DNA from: Vermamoeba vermiformis
Taxonomy: Eukaryota > Tubulinea > Echinamoebida
Direction: 5' to 3'
Assembly (NCBI GenBank): GCA_045837725.1
Contig: JBEWZL010000188.1
Coordinates: 1-64,000, forward strand
Length of the DNA stretch: 64,000 bases
The translations under genes and the position numbers were made by a program. Shown in pieces: positions 8,762 to 20,443 of the stretch. Each line of letters opens with the position of its first letter. The first letter of the stretch is position 1. The notes beneath the pieces were generated by a model. The model saw only the letters and a list, made by a program, of their open reading frames with translations, did not search any database and was not told the origin of the DNA.

Positions 8762-10901
8762 TTATCTTCGGACGACTCTTCGGCAGATCTTTGTGCAGCC
8801 TTTCACGCATTGGAACAACGTTATGACCAACATGGCAAAGAGAATACTGCCCAAATGAACGTGGTACCAAGGTAAATGTGCGTCGTAAAGCTTAAGATGA
8901 TCGCCTGTTCCAATCTCGATGATCTGTTTTGCCAAATCCACCGCACGATCTACACCACCTAAAGAAATTTGGGTAAGGAAACATAATACTATAATATATC
9001 ATATACGTAATTCACGAAAACACTCTGCAAATAAAAATTTTGTAATGAAACTTACCTGCAGTAAGCAACATTTGACCCACTTTCTTGGATGCGGCGGCGT
9101 ACTTGTCTTGCAAAGTTAAGATTGAATAAGTGGTAGCAGCAATGATCTTGGCATTGATAGTCTTATAATCGACTTGCAAGCCTGCTCCTGCATCTACAAC
9201 GCGAATTGCAGCATCGAAAGTGTCGGTCTCTGAAGGGATGACTAATTGAGGTTTGCCGAACACTAACGCTTGGTGAACACTTCCTATTGGTACAATTTTT
9301 TTAGAATACTATCAGCTACATTATGTATGATATTTTTTTGACGTTTGGAGTTAGATGCAGCAAAATTTCGAAGATGAATCCGCGATTTTGATTTGATGCA
9401 AAAAAAGTTACTTAAAAATGTATATCGTTGCAAAATATTATTAATATATTGTATTAGTACTTACCAATGCCTCCATGGTTAATATAAAGCACGACGCGTG
9501 GATCGTTAAGAACGCTTTCTTGCGGCACCCAAGGATAGAACACAAATTTGTTTTGATACTCGGCTGGAATGAATTCTTTAAGCTGTTGAGCCTTAGAATC
9601 GGGCAAGGACCACAACGTGTATAAATTCTTCTTTAGATCCATGACTTCAAGAACACCTTCGAGGATCGACTTTCGTTGTTCAAGAGACATTGAGACTAAC
9701 GATCCAAATGCGATATAAATAACACCAGAGTCGTTCTTGATTTTAGAGAACCATTCTACGAGTGCTGGGTACTCTTTTGTGTAAGTTGATATGGGCGCTG
9801 GATTCGCGTTCATGAAAGGACCAGTAAGTTGAACAAATGGAGCTAAAATACGCGATATTAGTCGACAGTAATATAAATTTTAATATCTTACGGGTCAATC
9901 TGGCGTATTCGAAGCCATAAGCAGTATTAATAAGGTACAATTCGGTGTCGTAAATTTCAGTAATTTGTCTATGCGGCAAATTGAACTCTTCAGCGCGGAA
10001 CTGATTCAATTGACGATCTAATTGCAGGAATAAATATCCGAACTTGACTTTGTCCCAAAACAAGTTGAAAAAGCGGTCATAAATATCCATGTAAACGGAT
10101 TTGCCGGACAAAATCATTGGCAAGTAGCTGGGTGCCATGGAATTCATCTCGGCTACTAATGTCGCGCAATTTGCAATGACAGGAATATCGAGATCGGCCG
10201 CTGCTAATAAACTGCCCCAAGTGCCTACATCCGAAACGATCCAATCTGGTTTATGCACGATGCAAGTTCCGTCCTTTTAATTTTTCATTAATGTTATAAT
10301 AATTATAATTTATAATACGCACATTATACGCAGTTGATTCGTTCAAGCCAATTCTTCTGACTTGGCGATAGTAATCTTTGGCCCAAATAACTCCTGCTTC
10401 AAAAATTTTCACCATTTTTTGAAAAACAGGCACTAAATGTATAAATAATTAATACTGTAATAGGAGATATTATAGGGCGTATTAGCGGCGTATCCCGCAA
10501 CGGTAACAATTTTTTTCCGCTTGACACTTTAGCGTGACAGAAATTAATTTAATTTAATTAAAAGATACGCTATGATTTAACATACCGTCAGTGCCGAATA
10601 TTCCTAGAGCCTCTTCTTTAATGGGAGTCGGGCCAATAGTGCAGAAAGTAATATCTTTGTTGGTAATCCGGCCTTGTGCTTCGTCCGTGCTAATGAAATA
10701 CACTTTATATTTAGGATCTTTAGCCAACCGTTCTGCCAACATCTTCATGGGCATGAAATGACCAGGGAGATAGATGCTAGTGAATAAGACATTGGTAGGT
10801 CGATCGGGATGTGGCGGGCTTGATCTTGCATTAATCACAGCAGCACCCAAAATTAATACAAAAAATCCCAAAATTAGGGACGATAATTTGTGGTTGCCCA
10901 T
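8762..10901 (-). CDS. Membrane-anchored UDP-glycosyltransferase (UGT family)
   Basis: About six exons, roughly 540 residues. The N-terminus MGNHKLSSLILGFFVLILGA is a signal peptide, followed by NVLFTSIYLPGHFMPMKMLAERL, the GT1 acceptor-side start. The C-terminal half has YIAFGSLVSMS, FVFYPWVPQESVLNDPRVVL, YINHGGIGSVHQAL and FGKPQLVIPSETDTFDAA, a UGT signature with the HGG donor-site box. A last hydrophobic segment (HLGSILFAMLVVTLFQC) plus a basic tail (KICRRVVRR) gives the type-I ER topology of animal UGTs. It probably transfers a sugar from a UDP-sugar to small lipophilic acceptors. Start at 10901 fits the signal peptide; an in-frame ATG at 10940 would bury it. Confidence 0.9.
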
Positions 10902-11345
10902 TGCAATATTTGAGTGAAAATAATTTTCCACAGCCGCCAAAAAAATTGACTGATGACAGGCGGCTTCGTGAATTTCAATTTTTTATTTTCGAACTGTTAC
11001 GTACCTTTAACACCATCTACCATTGCATATCCAACATTATAATATGCTCAGTAGGCTATACTGTAACATCAAGAGAGTCGCCCAATCGGATTTGGTTCGC
11101 AGTGCCCGAAGAAGTTACACAAGAAAAAGTAAGGAATGCTCTGAATTAACATTATTATAATTAAAATAATAATGTGAGCGTTTAATTAATATACTGATTG
11201 TTATCTGCGCGGTGGTAGAATGAATATAGTTTAAATCAAAAAATTGGAATAATTTTTGAACGGTCGTTAATTTTTAGACTCGGTCATTCGAAAAAGTACA
11301 TCCATTTAATGTTATATTTATCATAGTACTATTTTTTGCAAATAA
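10902..11345. other. Intergenic region, divergent promoters
   Basis: AT-rich spacer between the UGT start (-) and the cupin-like gene (+). One open frame runs to 11156 on the + strand but has no start or splice context that supports it. Nothing else is recognised. Confidence 0.5.
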
Positions 11346-12322
11346 ATGGTTTCTAGGCTAACTTTTCGTTGCGTAGTTGAAGAGAAGTCAAAACTGCCGA
11401 TCGACAAAGACTTTCTCATCCAGCACCTTCAATCATGCAAAAAACATAATATGGATATCATATTATCAAAATCGTTAAAGAATTATCACGTTAAAGGATT
11501 CAACAGCATAATTTTAGATCAGTCTCCTAGATGTATGCTGCGGTTATACGTATGTCGGCCTAATGAGACCGACCTTAACGAAAAAAATGATAATTTATTA
11601 ATTCATAATCATGGATTCGATTTTCAAACGCAAGTAAGTATCGCATTGCGAATCTAATACTGAATCCACAAGAACCTGCGAAATTTGAACGTGGACTTAC
11701 ATGATTATAGGTGTTAACCGGATATATGGAGAATGTAAGATATGAAGAAGGAAAAGAAAATGATGTAAATACTGACGGTACGTTGGAAATTTCAATTTTT
11801 TAAGTCCGGATCTGCCAACTTTCTTACTATTCAGATCTGCCACCGGACATAAAATTCACATCTAATGCCACTTTAACTTAGGACTATATTATAAATATGG
11901 ATATGAAAGTGCTTTGAAGAACTCTACGAACAAGATTAGGCTAAAGCTCCAAAAGCAAGTTCCGTTAACCGTGATCCAACACGAGCGGATTTACTCGGGA
12001 AACTCCTATTATATGCATAACGAAGAATTGCATAGGATATATGTCCCTAAGGATAAGTTCGTCTCGCTATTCTTTTGGGAGTATAGGCAGATCGAATACA
12101 CGCCGATTTTGTACAGCAAAGTGAAGCAGAACGAAGAGATGTCGATGGAAGGGTTTTATATCCCGTTCAAAAGCGAAAAAGAAGCAGTTGGTCTTATAGA
12201 CGAAGTAATAGAGCATATAAAACGTGAGTAAAACACGATTTCGTAACCGAATCCGTTCCATCGTCTCAATCATCTTACTAAATTTTGCTACCTACCGTGC
12301 TAACTTCTTCCCAGAATCGTGA
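11346..12322 (+). CDS. Cupin-like protein of unknown function
   Basis: Four exons, about 245 residues, ending in a short last exon after an acceptor at 12314 (stop TGA 12320-12322). The middle contains LLIHNHGFDFQTQVLTGYMENV, a cupin-type metal-binding strand (H-x-H ... F ... VL-x-G-x-x) split by an intron, and later VIQHERIYSGNSYYMHNEELHRIY, which could give the second cupin motif with a third histidine. Together they suggest a small metal-dependent oxygenase-like or ligand-binding jelly-roll fold. Substrate is unknown. It has no signal peptide. The family call is by motif only. Confidence 0.6.
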
Positions 12323-12412
12323 TCATATTTACTACTCACTATAAGACGTTATGGACCCGTTAATATCGCTAGTCTAGATTTTGGGAACATCGTTCGGGAG
12401 GATGCAACGTTT

Positions 12413-12774
12413 ATGGATCCGAGTGACATTTTGATTTACAGTGTTTTTCATATGCAATATCAAAAGGTATATCATTAGGCTAAGTACTGTTCTCGCCATA
12501 TTATAATCATTAACGACGTTGTTTTCTGTAGTAAAGCATTCTGCAGGTGGATTCGTTAGTCATCCAGTTTTTAAAATTTTAGATTACCGTTGATTTAGAT
12601 CGATCCAATTTATAGCAACGTTTGCAAAAGGAATATGAGAAATCCTCTAGTCTGGCTATTGAATTTATGTGGGGCTATTCATCGCTTTATGAGGTAAGCT
12701 ATAATTCTTTCTTAATGTCGTTTGAATATAGCTTAGGAGATTCGCTTGTAGATACTACGTATGATCATGTATAA
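12413..12774 (+). CDS. Possible small gene, two exons
   Basis: ATG 12413 opens MDPSDILIYSVFHMQYQK, followed by a donor-like GTATAT; after an acceptor at 12615 the frame continues QRLQKEYEKSSSLAIEFMWGYSSLYE and runs to a TAA at 12774 if the next GTAAGC is not used as a donor. Helical and charged, about 70 residues, no known family. The remaining sequence to 13063 carries no convincing coding signal. This is a weak call based on splice-like sites only. Confidence 0.3.
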
Positions 12775-13063
12775 TCATATTTAAAATTGTTAATGGTCTT
12801 CGTACACGTCCATCGTGGCCCGTACATCCGACAGTTTAATCATATTTGGAAAACTAATTCTAACTTGTACAGACCTCCGATACTATGAGTACAACATATG
12901 TGTCCGGTGCCATGCACGTCAAATCAACGCCGAAATTTCCAGCAAAAAGTCCCATTCGTGCACCCGGATCGCGGTAAAGATTCTCGTTCGGAGCATAAAA
13001 ACGGTTCTGTTGCGAGAGTTTTTTCATATTCTTTTTGTTCATTGAAAGTATAGCAACAACTGC

Positions 13064-16000
13064 ATGTCTACGATGCAGCGAACTATTGTTTTGCTCCTAG
13101 CCTTATTCGGTAAGTTCCGTACTGGATTAAACATCCGATTATCAAAACTCAAATTTGATCGGAGTTACAATTAACGATAGTAGAGTATCATGCTAATATA
13201 TGATCTTAAATAGGCTCGGCATTGCTATTGAACGTACCCATTACGGTGAAGGAAACCGCTCGTACTGGCACTGACGGATGTATGTTTCATTGAAAAACCT
13301 TACAACTTTTTAATTTCAAGCGGACGTTACTAATCATGTATTCATAATATAGTCCCCGTAACTTTTGTCCTCCCGCTTCCGTACGGATCGTTTGTCGATA
13401 CTCAGAAACTTAACGTTGTGGATGAGACCGGCACCTCTGTACCCGCTCAATTTAATGTCTTGAATAAGTACTGGACGAGTACTCCGCAGTATCTTCGTCA
13501 TGTATTGGTGCACTTCCAACCATCCGTATCGGCGTGGAACGGGTAAGGAAATTTAGCGGTCTTAAAATACAAAATTTAGAATTAACGAATTATATTTGTA
13601 GCACTTCTATTACCGGTATTAAGAAGTACTTTGTTCGTGATGGTGCTTCAGCAGCTACTCCGTCAAGTCCAGTAACAGTTCAAGACGCATCCGACGCAAC
13701 TACTGTTGTTACGGTACGACGGCAAAAATAATTATCGCACGTGCAAACTTGTGATTTCTGATTCTGTCAATTTGCATTTAATAGGGCCCATTGAAGTTTA
13801 TTCTTCGCAAGACTGCTTTTACAGTGATCAACGAGCTGTGGTTCGATGCCAACGGAAACGGAAATTTCGAAGACAACGAGAAAGTCATCTCACACAACAC
13901 CAACGTACGTAGAAATGTCAATTTCATGAATATCTTTCTTGATTCTAACGTATCTTTATTCTATTAGAACGGTGGTGTGTTAGTTGAAAGAGACGGAACT
14001 ACCACTCAATACGACGCTGACAGATCAGATCTGACATGGGAGGTTGAAGAGTCAGGACCTCTTCGTGCTGTCATTCGTGTCGACTATCCAACTCTTTATA
14101 ACGGTACTGCCGTGTAAGTGTAGCTATTTAACCCTTCTATGATTGAATAACGTATTAACGAATCTTTACCTAAAGTGGCCAATTGAAGCGAGGAGCAGCA
14201 GTTCGTTTGTACGCTTACGCTGGCAAACCCTTCGTGTACATCGATTATCAACTTCAAAACTCCGCTAACGTTCCTTTGTCTTGGTACCTCTACTTCAAAG
14301 AGATGAACGTTGACTTTTCGTTGACCAACTTCAATGGCAATCGTGTTCGTGTTGGCATGGCTGACCAGTAAGAATCAATCAATCGACGAAATTTCAAATG
14401 TTTTCTAACAATTTAACTTTTATAGAACTGTCTACGAGAAGTCAGGAGCCAATCCCGACGTTCGTTTGTTCCAACACGAGTTGTTGCAAGGTGATTTGTA
14501 CGATGGTGGCTCTGTCGTTAAATCAGTCACCAATCAGAGCGACTTTGTTTGGTTGTCACTTCAAGACACAAGCGCAAACGTTGCAGTGACATCAACTATT
14601 CGTCACTTCTGGGAACGATGGCCGAATGCATTGGAAGCCAATGGCAACAAGGTCTCGTTGCAACTGTTCCCGAAGGGTTCTGCCACCTGGACCACCGTTC
14701 AAAAACCTTGGGGCATTAATCCCGCTGGTCTCTACTACCTTCCCGACATGAGCCACTTCTACAAAGAGTCGTTCTTGTACTTCCACAAAGCAGATGTGTC
14801 ATCAGACTCAGTGACGAGCCTCATCAAGTTGTTCCACAATCCACCTGTTGCCGTTGTTCCTACCAGCTGGTACGCTCAAGCTAAAGCAACTCTTGACTTT
14901 GGCGGTGCCGTTCCTATCGACGCTCCCTCAGTTCCTACCGGTAAGTTTGACACTTTAACATTTTGACACGTTGACACTTCAATTAATTATATTATATTAA
15001 TTATATTATACGGCGCTAACGATTAACTCTGACGCAATATAACGTAGAAATAAATCGATGCTAATTACGTTGTTAGATATCCGCATGTACAAAGACAAGC
15101 CCAGTTTTGATACCCACAACATGGTGGTTTTCGGCAACAGCGATGGCTTGTACCGTGCTTCAAGTTGCACTACTGGTAGCTGGCCTTACTCCGCTGCTTA
15201 CACGATTGCTTCGGAAGATCCCTGCCGACTATTTCGTCGCGAGAAACGTTCTGTTGGCTGAAATCAACACTAGACCTGCCTGGGTCGCTAAGTTCGACTA
15301 CTTCAGAGATTTCCCGAACAACGTCAAGTTGACTGAAAACCCTTACTGCGGCGGTACTTGGAGACAATTCCTTGGCGTAAGTTTGAAACAACACATTCGA
15401 ATTCTTTGACACGAGTTGATTCTAATAACGTAATCAGAACGGAGTGCCTACTTTGACAGCAGACCTTATTGCTGGTACTGGAGGAACCATGGGCGCGAGA
15501 GACGATGAACACGGTATGCCTTAACTGCGCACATGCTAGCATAGCCATGACGTTGTTAACGTTAAGTTTTTTAGGCTGGTTCCATCACGCTGAAGAAGCG
15601 TACTACTTGACTGGAAACTTGTGGTACAAAGATTGGATGAAATTTATTGCTCAGTTCAGACAAGTCAGATTGCATCAAAAGGATCCTTATCCTGACAGTA
15701 CGTCATTCGATAACTTTCTAAAAGCGAAAATATTAATTGACGTTACTTTGTGCAGTGAGCCACCGTGGTCTTGGTCACTCACTTCAACACGCCATGTCAT
15801 CGTTCAGAGTGACAGGTGATGTACGTGTCTTGGATCAAATGTCCGTCTATCTTCGCAACTACGTCTTTCCTACGATGAGCCCTTACTACGGCGATGCTAC
15901 TACTGCCGGTTACCAAACTGGATATATTTCTAGATGGAACTCGAACTATTGGCAAGGTACGAAGTTTGACACTTTGACACTTTGGCAGTTTCTTTCAAAT

Positions 16001-17135
16001 TAGTCATGCTTTGTGACACTTGCATCGAGCTAAATCATCCTTTTTTTTGCTATAGAACTCTCTTATGGTGCCTCAAGCAACGCTACTTACGCTCAATACA
16101 TGGCTGAAGCCTTCGGCAACCTCTACGGAATGATCGATTGGAACTATCAATACGGAGATTTCCCGTACTACCGCAACAGAACTCAGTACCCGAACTCAAT
16201 CTCCACTGGCCCTGGTCTCACGTTAGTCGACCCCGAATTGTTCGTGTACTTGATCACTGGTCACGAGTGGTTCGTTAACCACACTTTCACGGTATGTCTA
16301 AGCACTACTGGACATCATTATAAATCCAATACTAATATCTCTTTTCAGTATGTTCGCCATGGTTTGAACGGCGGCCAAAGACCCGACGGCAATTTCCAAA
16401 CTTGGATTGGCCAATATGAGAACAGGTACTTCACAACAACGTTCACAAATTTGATAACAGATCTGGATCTGACATTTTCTTATTTAGAATCTACTACCGA
16501 TTGTACTACAACAACTACACTCGTGCTGATACTCAAGCCCCGATTAAAGTTACCGATCTAGTGGCTTATCGCAAAGCAGGTGACAGCAGAACGATCTTCA
16601 GATGGACTCCTGTGCCTGACGCTGGTACGTACATTATTGTTACAATTTATATTCTATTACGATCTAATAATAATGATATTTATTAATAGTTCGTTATCAT
16701 GGTGTCTACTGCTCTCGTCCGATTACCGAAGCAGCCAATCCCGACCAATCAGTGTGCAACTGGTGGGCAGGCAAAGCGATCGGAGTTCCATTCGGAGTTG
16801 GTCCGTTCTATCAAGACAGCCAGTATCAATATTTCTACGTTGATACTAACGCTACTATGCCTGCTTACATCGCTTTGTTCTCATTCGATGACGCGAACAA
16901 CATGTCACCGATGTCAAACGTCGCTCAAGCCACGGAAAATGTGTTGACGTTGCCTGAAGCTAGTTATGTCAGCATTCCTATTGTCTACACTGACCCTGGT
17001 AACGGCGGTAATAATAACAGTCCTAGTGGCAGCTCGTCTCCCAATAATAGCAATTCAGTCGCTTCGAACGCTGTTTTGGTCAACGCGTCAATGATGAGCA
17101 TTGCTGCCCTATTGGCCATTATCACTTGTTTTTAG
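13064..17135 (+). CDS. Exo-rhamnogalacturonan lyase-like (PL26/YetA-type) GPI-anchored protein
   Basis: About 14 exons, roughly 900 residues. A signal peptide (MSTMQRTIVLLLALFG) leads into PVTFVLPLPYGSF ... VPAQFNVLNKYW ... LRHVLVHFQPSV, the RIFT-barrel start of PcRGLX/YetA-like proteins (PL26 family, pectin side-chain degradation). The middle has WLSLQDTSANV, HFWERWPNALEANGNKVSLQLFP and a helical (alpha/alpha)6-like part (HHAEEAYYLTGNLWYKDWM, HSLQHAMSSFRVTGD). An Ig-like segment follows. The end is a Ser/Asn/Gly-rich stalk plus hydrophobic tail (MSIAALLAIITCF), typical of GPI anchoring. At 15220-15222 (CCC) the frame slips by one: codons up to SEDP and then ADYFVARN fit one protein only with one base fewer, suggesting an assembly error. 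Introns carry TTTGACAC repeats. Confidence 0.8.
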
Positions 17136-17313
17136 AACGCTTAAAATGTAGTTATTAGCATTAATTAAAGGCCCTTTACTTGCCATTTTAGGTTCATACT
17201 ATGCGCTACAATTTCAATATTTAAGCTCGTTTAACATCATAAATCAACCGGACAAATATTGGTTTAATTCTTTTAGGAAAAATCGGAGTGCGAGAAAATA
17301 TTTTAAATTAATT

Positions 17314-19746
17314 ATGCAAAGCGATAACATCAACAAAGCTCTTCGAATTGCATACCTCTATGTTATTAGGAATGCCTTCAAGCTATTTGACGCCGAATCG
17401 AGGCTACCGGCGCTAACACAGCTAATTTACAATTTGTTCCTCACTTCAAAATCGCTGAAAAATTCGATATGTGACGAATTATGGCCAGAAATGATGCATA
17501 GATGGATGCATGGTATTAATTTTATTTTTCAAATTTTATCTAACGAAGATAAAACTTAGGTCGTGTCAGATGCAAATTGGTTTCGGATAGAATAGAAAGC
17601 TTACTCCAAAAGAACGACAAAAATGGCCTTATAAAATGTAATACTATAATTTTAACGTAATTTAGCAATTAACCGTATTCAGTTATGGAGGCGGTTTGGA
17701 ACAAACTTGCCAGACGCGAATCCAATCGTTTATTGACCAATTACCTCATCAAAATCACGAAGGATCACAAAGATATGCTATTAGATTATATAGAGTTCTT
17801 CAAACCATGGAACAGACACATTACAATGAAAGAATATCGAAGAGATTTTCGAGACTTTCCATTTCCCGGATTTAAACCAGAACACGTCGAAAAAGCAATG
17901 CAAATCGCAAATGAAAATGGATGGATTGACGAGTGCTTAATATTATTCGATCATTTTTGTTCATATTATTTGGATGCTAGCAAGAACGATCAAAAGCTCG
18001 TCAGATCCGCGATCGAAAGCGGCAAAAAATTGAATTTCGATCGCAGTCTTGCGAGAATAATACAACAAACAGTGCCTAATTATCCTGATTGGTATCAGCA
18101 TCACTGGCTTGGTTGGTACTTAGGTAAAGTATAGATTGACCGATCCTGGTCTCGTCACAATTTTTAATCTTTTAAAATCAAATAGGACTGAAGCAAATAA
18201 CCACTGAAAATTTAATGGAAGTTTTATATGACGTAACTGAAGAAGAAGGTGCAAAGATACAAAGTAAGAGAGATCTTTTTGCGATCTTTGCAGATTTTTC
18301 ATTGTAACTCTTTTGTTATTTGCAGGCGGGTGTAGTTTTAACAAACACTCTATTGTCTCTTTTGAAGGCTCGCGTTTGGTTTTGTACCGGTACAACCGAC
18401 GGGCTTCGTACACGTACACTCGCAAACCGTTGCAGATCCAATACGGTTGCAGGACTTACACTGGATTGCAAAACGAAGCTCAATGCTCCACAGTATATAT
18501 ATATTATTACTATAGAGCTTTGATTTGGAACGATATTGAGAGGGCAAAGCAGATCCAGTCAGAACACGGTAAACATTTTCTTTTTTTTTCGAAAAATAAT
18601 TGTAGATAATAATACGTTGACGTATTTACACTTTGCCATCATATAATTAATTACTTATTTTGATATTACGATCAGGCATTACACTTTCTACACTTTCACG
18701 TCATCCACATCCGGTTACTGAATACTTAAACTATACAAAAACTTCTATCGATAGAAATACAATATACTATTTGATCGAAAATTTTGACGTTAAAGAGTAA
18801 GTTATTATTGTTATAACAAAGTTAAATTGTTTTTAACGTCATTATTCATTAGCTCGTTGAAAAACGTCCGCAGTGTGTACTTGCACAAAGCTTTAGACAT
18901 TTTAAAGCTTTTAATTGCCAAAGGTGCAATTGTTCATAATTACGAAACATGGGGAAAAGCTATTTTTTGATCAAATTCCTGGAAGTGAACAAGAATTTCA
19001 GTCGTTGTTGGATGTAACGAGCGTACACTTGGATCGGCTGATTCTGGGATTCTTGTTCGACAAATTTAGACCTATTGAAGAAGATATGATGCGAAATACG
19101 AAGATCTTGGTGTTATTGGCTTGGAAATATGACAACGGCTCAAATCTATTTTCAACGTTGCCGAAAGAGATCTTGCAAATAATATTGAAATTCCTTGAAA
19201 ATCAACCATTGCACGTCCAATATGCGCATATGATAATGAAGAGAAAGAATGTGTCATGGTTCGATATATCAACCGAGACTGTGCTCAGATCCAGACACAT
19301 CGCGAGATTCATCCGAGATAATTTTGCTGCCTTCCGTCGACCTTGGCAGATGCTACCTTACTACAAGCCTGAAAACAATCAAACGAGATGCAAAGTATAT
19401 CGAGGAGATATTTATTGCTTGTATTAATGCGAAACAGGATCCGGCTTGGGGTCCGGATCGGAAAATCATAACTTATTTTTGCAAGTATGGAACGAACGAA
19501 CAAATTTTGCAGCAAATAGAAGCTGGAAAATATGCTGGAAGGGAACTCTCCTCGAAAGTTATTCCGGTTTTGGAATACGCGGCCGTTGCAAAAAACATCA
19601 ACTTCTTGAAAGTGTTTTTTGACAATCCAGCGAACCAAAATACAACGCTGGACAAAGAAAAGTTCAATGAGATTGCGCGGAAAAGAAAGTACAATATTAG
19701 CTTTGAGGAGGCTGTTGCACTTGTAGAAAAGGCACGACAAAGATAA
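17314..19746 (+). CDS. Large protein of unknown function
   Basis: About eight exons, roughly 700 residues, starting MQSDNINKALRIAYLYVI. I recognise no family. The sequence is helical and tyrosine-rich and could be a degenerate repeat (ankyrin- or HEAT-like) protein: LARIIQQTVPNYPDWYQHHW, RALIWNDIERAKQIQSEHG, ALDILKLLIAKGAIVHNYE, VLEYAAVAKNINFLKVFFDN all look like helix pairs of ankyrin style. There are two apparent one-base slips in homopolymers, T6 at 18963-18968 and A4 at 19372-19375; one base fewer in each joins the flanking frames into a continuous helical protein. No signal peptide, so probably cytosolic. Confidence 0.6.
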
Positions 19747-19960
19747 TAAAATTCGAATCTCATACAGTCACTGCTTGCACATTTTAAAGAAAGCGTAGAT
19801 CTCAATGATATTTAGATACAAACGCGAGAAATAAAGTTCGTTACCATAAGCAAAAAAAGTACATCCGTTGCATGAGGCACTTCATTACACTACTACGCCT
19901 TTTGTTTTTCTATTTAAGAAAAATAAACGCTAGCGTTAGGAATGCGATCGTACGCAGAGT

Positions 19961-20215
19961 ATGATTGAAGGGAGTCATGGATCCTGCTGGGGAACTGATT
20001 GTGCCAACCAAGAAGAGGCGATTATAGAGGGGGGGAATACGAACGCGAGATCGGGGAGACAAAATAACACTGTGAATACGCAAGTCGAACCCTCATCCTA
20101 TCATCGAATTGGCGAGCCAATTATTGTTTCTGCACAACTGTACCAGAAGATGAGACGCAGGGGATACCCGCGCCAGGCCCCCCGCCAGCGACAGGATCCC
20201 CCAAATAAACCCTGA
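19961..20215 (+). CDS. Small ORF with NF-YA-like subunit-binding helix
   Basis: Intronless 84-codon ORF in a 700-bp spacer. Near its C-terminus it reads EPIIVSAQLYQKMRRR, which closely follows the A1 (NF-YB/NF-YC-binding) helix of NF-YA/HAP2 (P-x-Y-V-N-A-K-Q-Y-x-x-I-L-x-R-R). The following A2 DNA-binding segment (HESRH...RGxGGRF) is missing; instead a short Arg/Pro/Gln-rich tail leads to a stop. It could be a truncated paralogue, a decoy lacking DNA binding, or chance. A nested frame MDPAGELIVPTKKRRL (19979) is also open but ends in TAG. The rest of 19747-20443 shows no other signal. Confidence 0.4.
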   Translation: MIEGSHGSCWGTDCANQEEAIIEGGNTNARSGRQNNTVNTQVEPSSYHRIGEPIIVSAQLYQKMRRRGYPRQAPRQRQDPPNKP

Positions 20216-20443
20216 TAGCCCAATCGACGCTAAGTGACGAGTATTAGTTCAGGATATTGATTTTCGTTGCTAACATATTCATTGAATTTCTTCCCTTTTT
20301 TTTTGTACCGGGGTTTTGGGGAGAGAAAGGGACATTGTGCATACCATAATACCGTTATGCGAAATTCGTAAGAACCGGCAGAAAAATTATCTTCTCGTTC
20401 ATTTTCTGTCATTACATAATACGCACTTAGCTAATACAACAGC

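Noticed and set aside
10901-11149. 82-codon + ORF overlapping the UGT start
   Set aside because: Overlaps the UGT signal-peptide exon antisense and has no recognisable domain.
12860-13042. 60-codon minus-strand ORF
   Set aside because: Lies in the promoter region of the lyase gene with no splice context or family resemblance.
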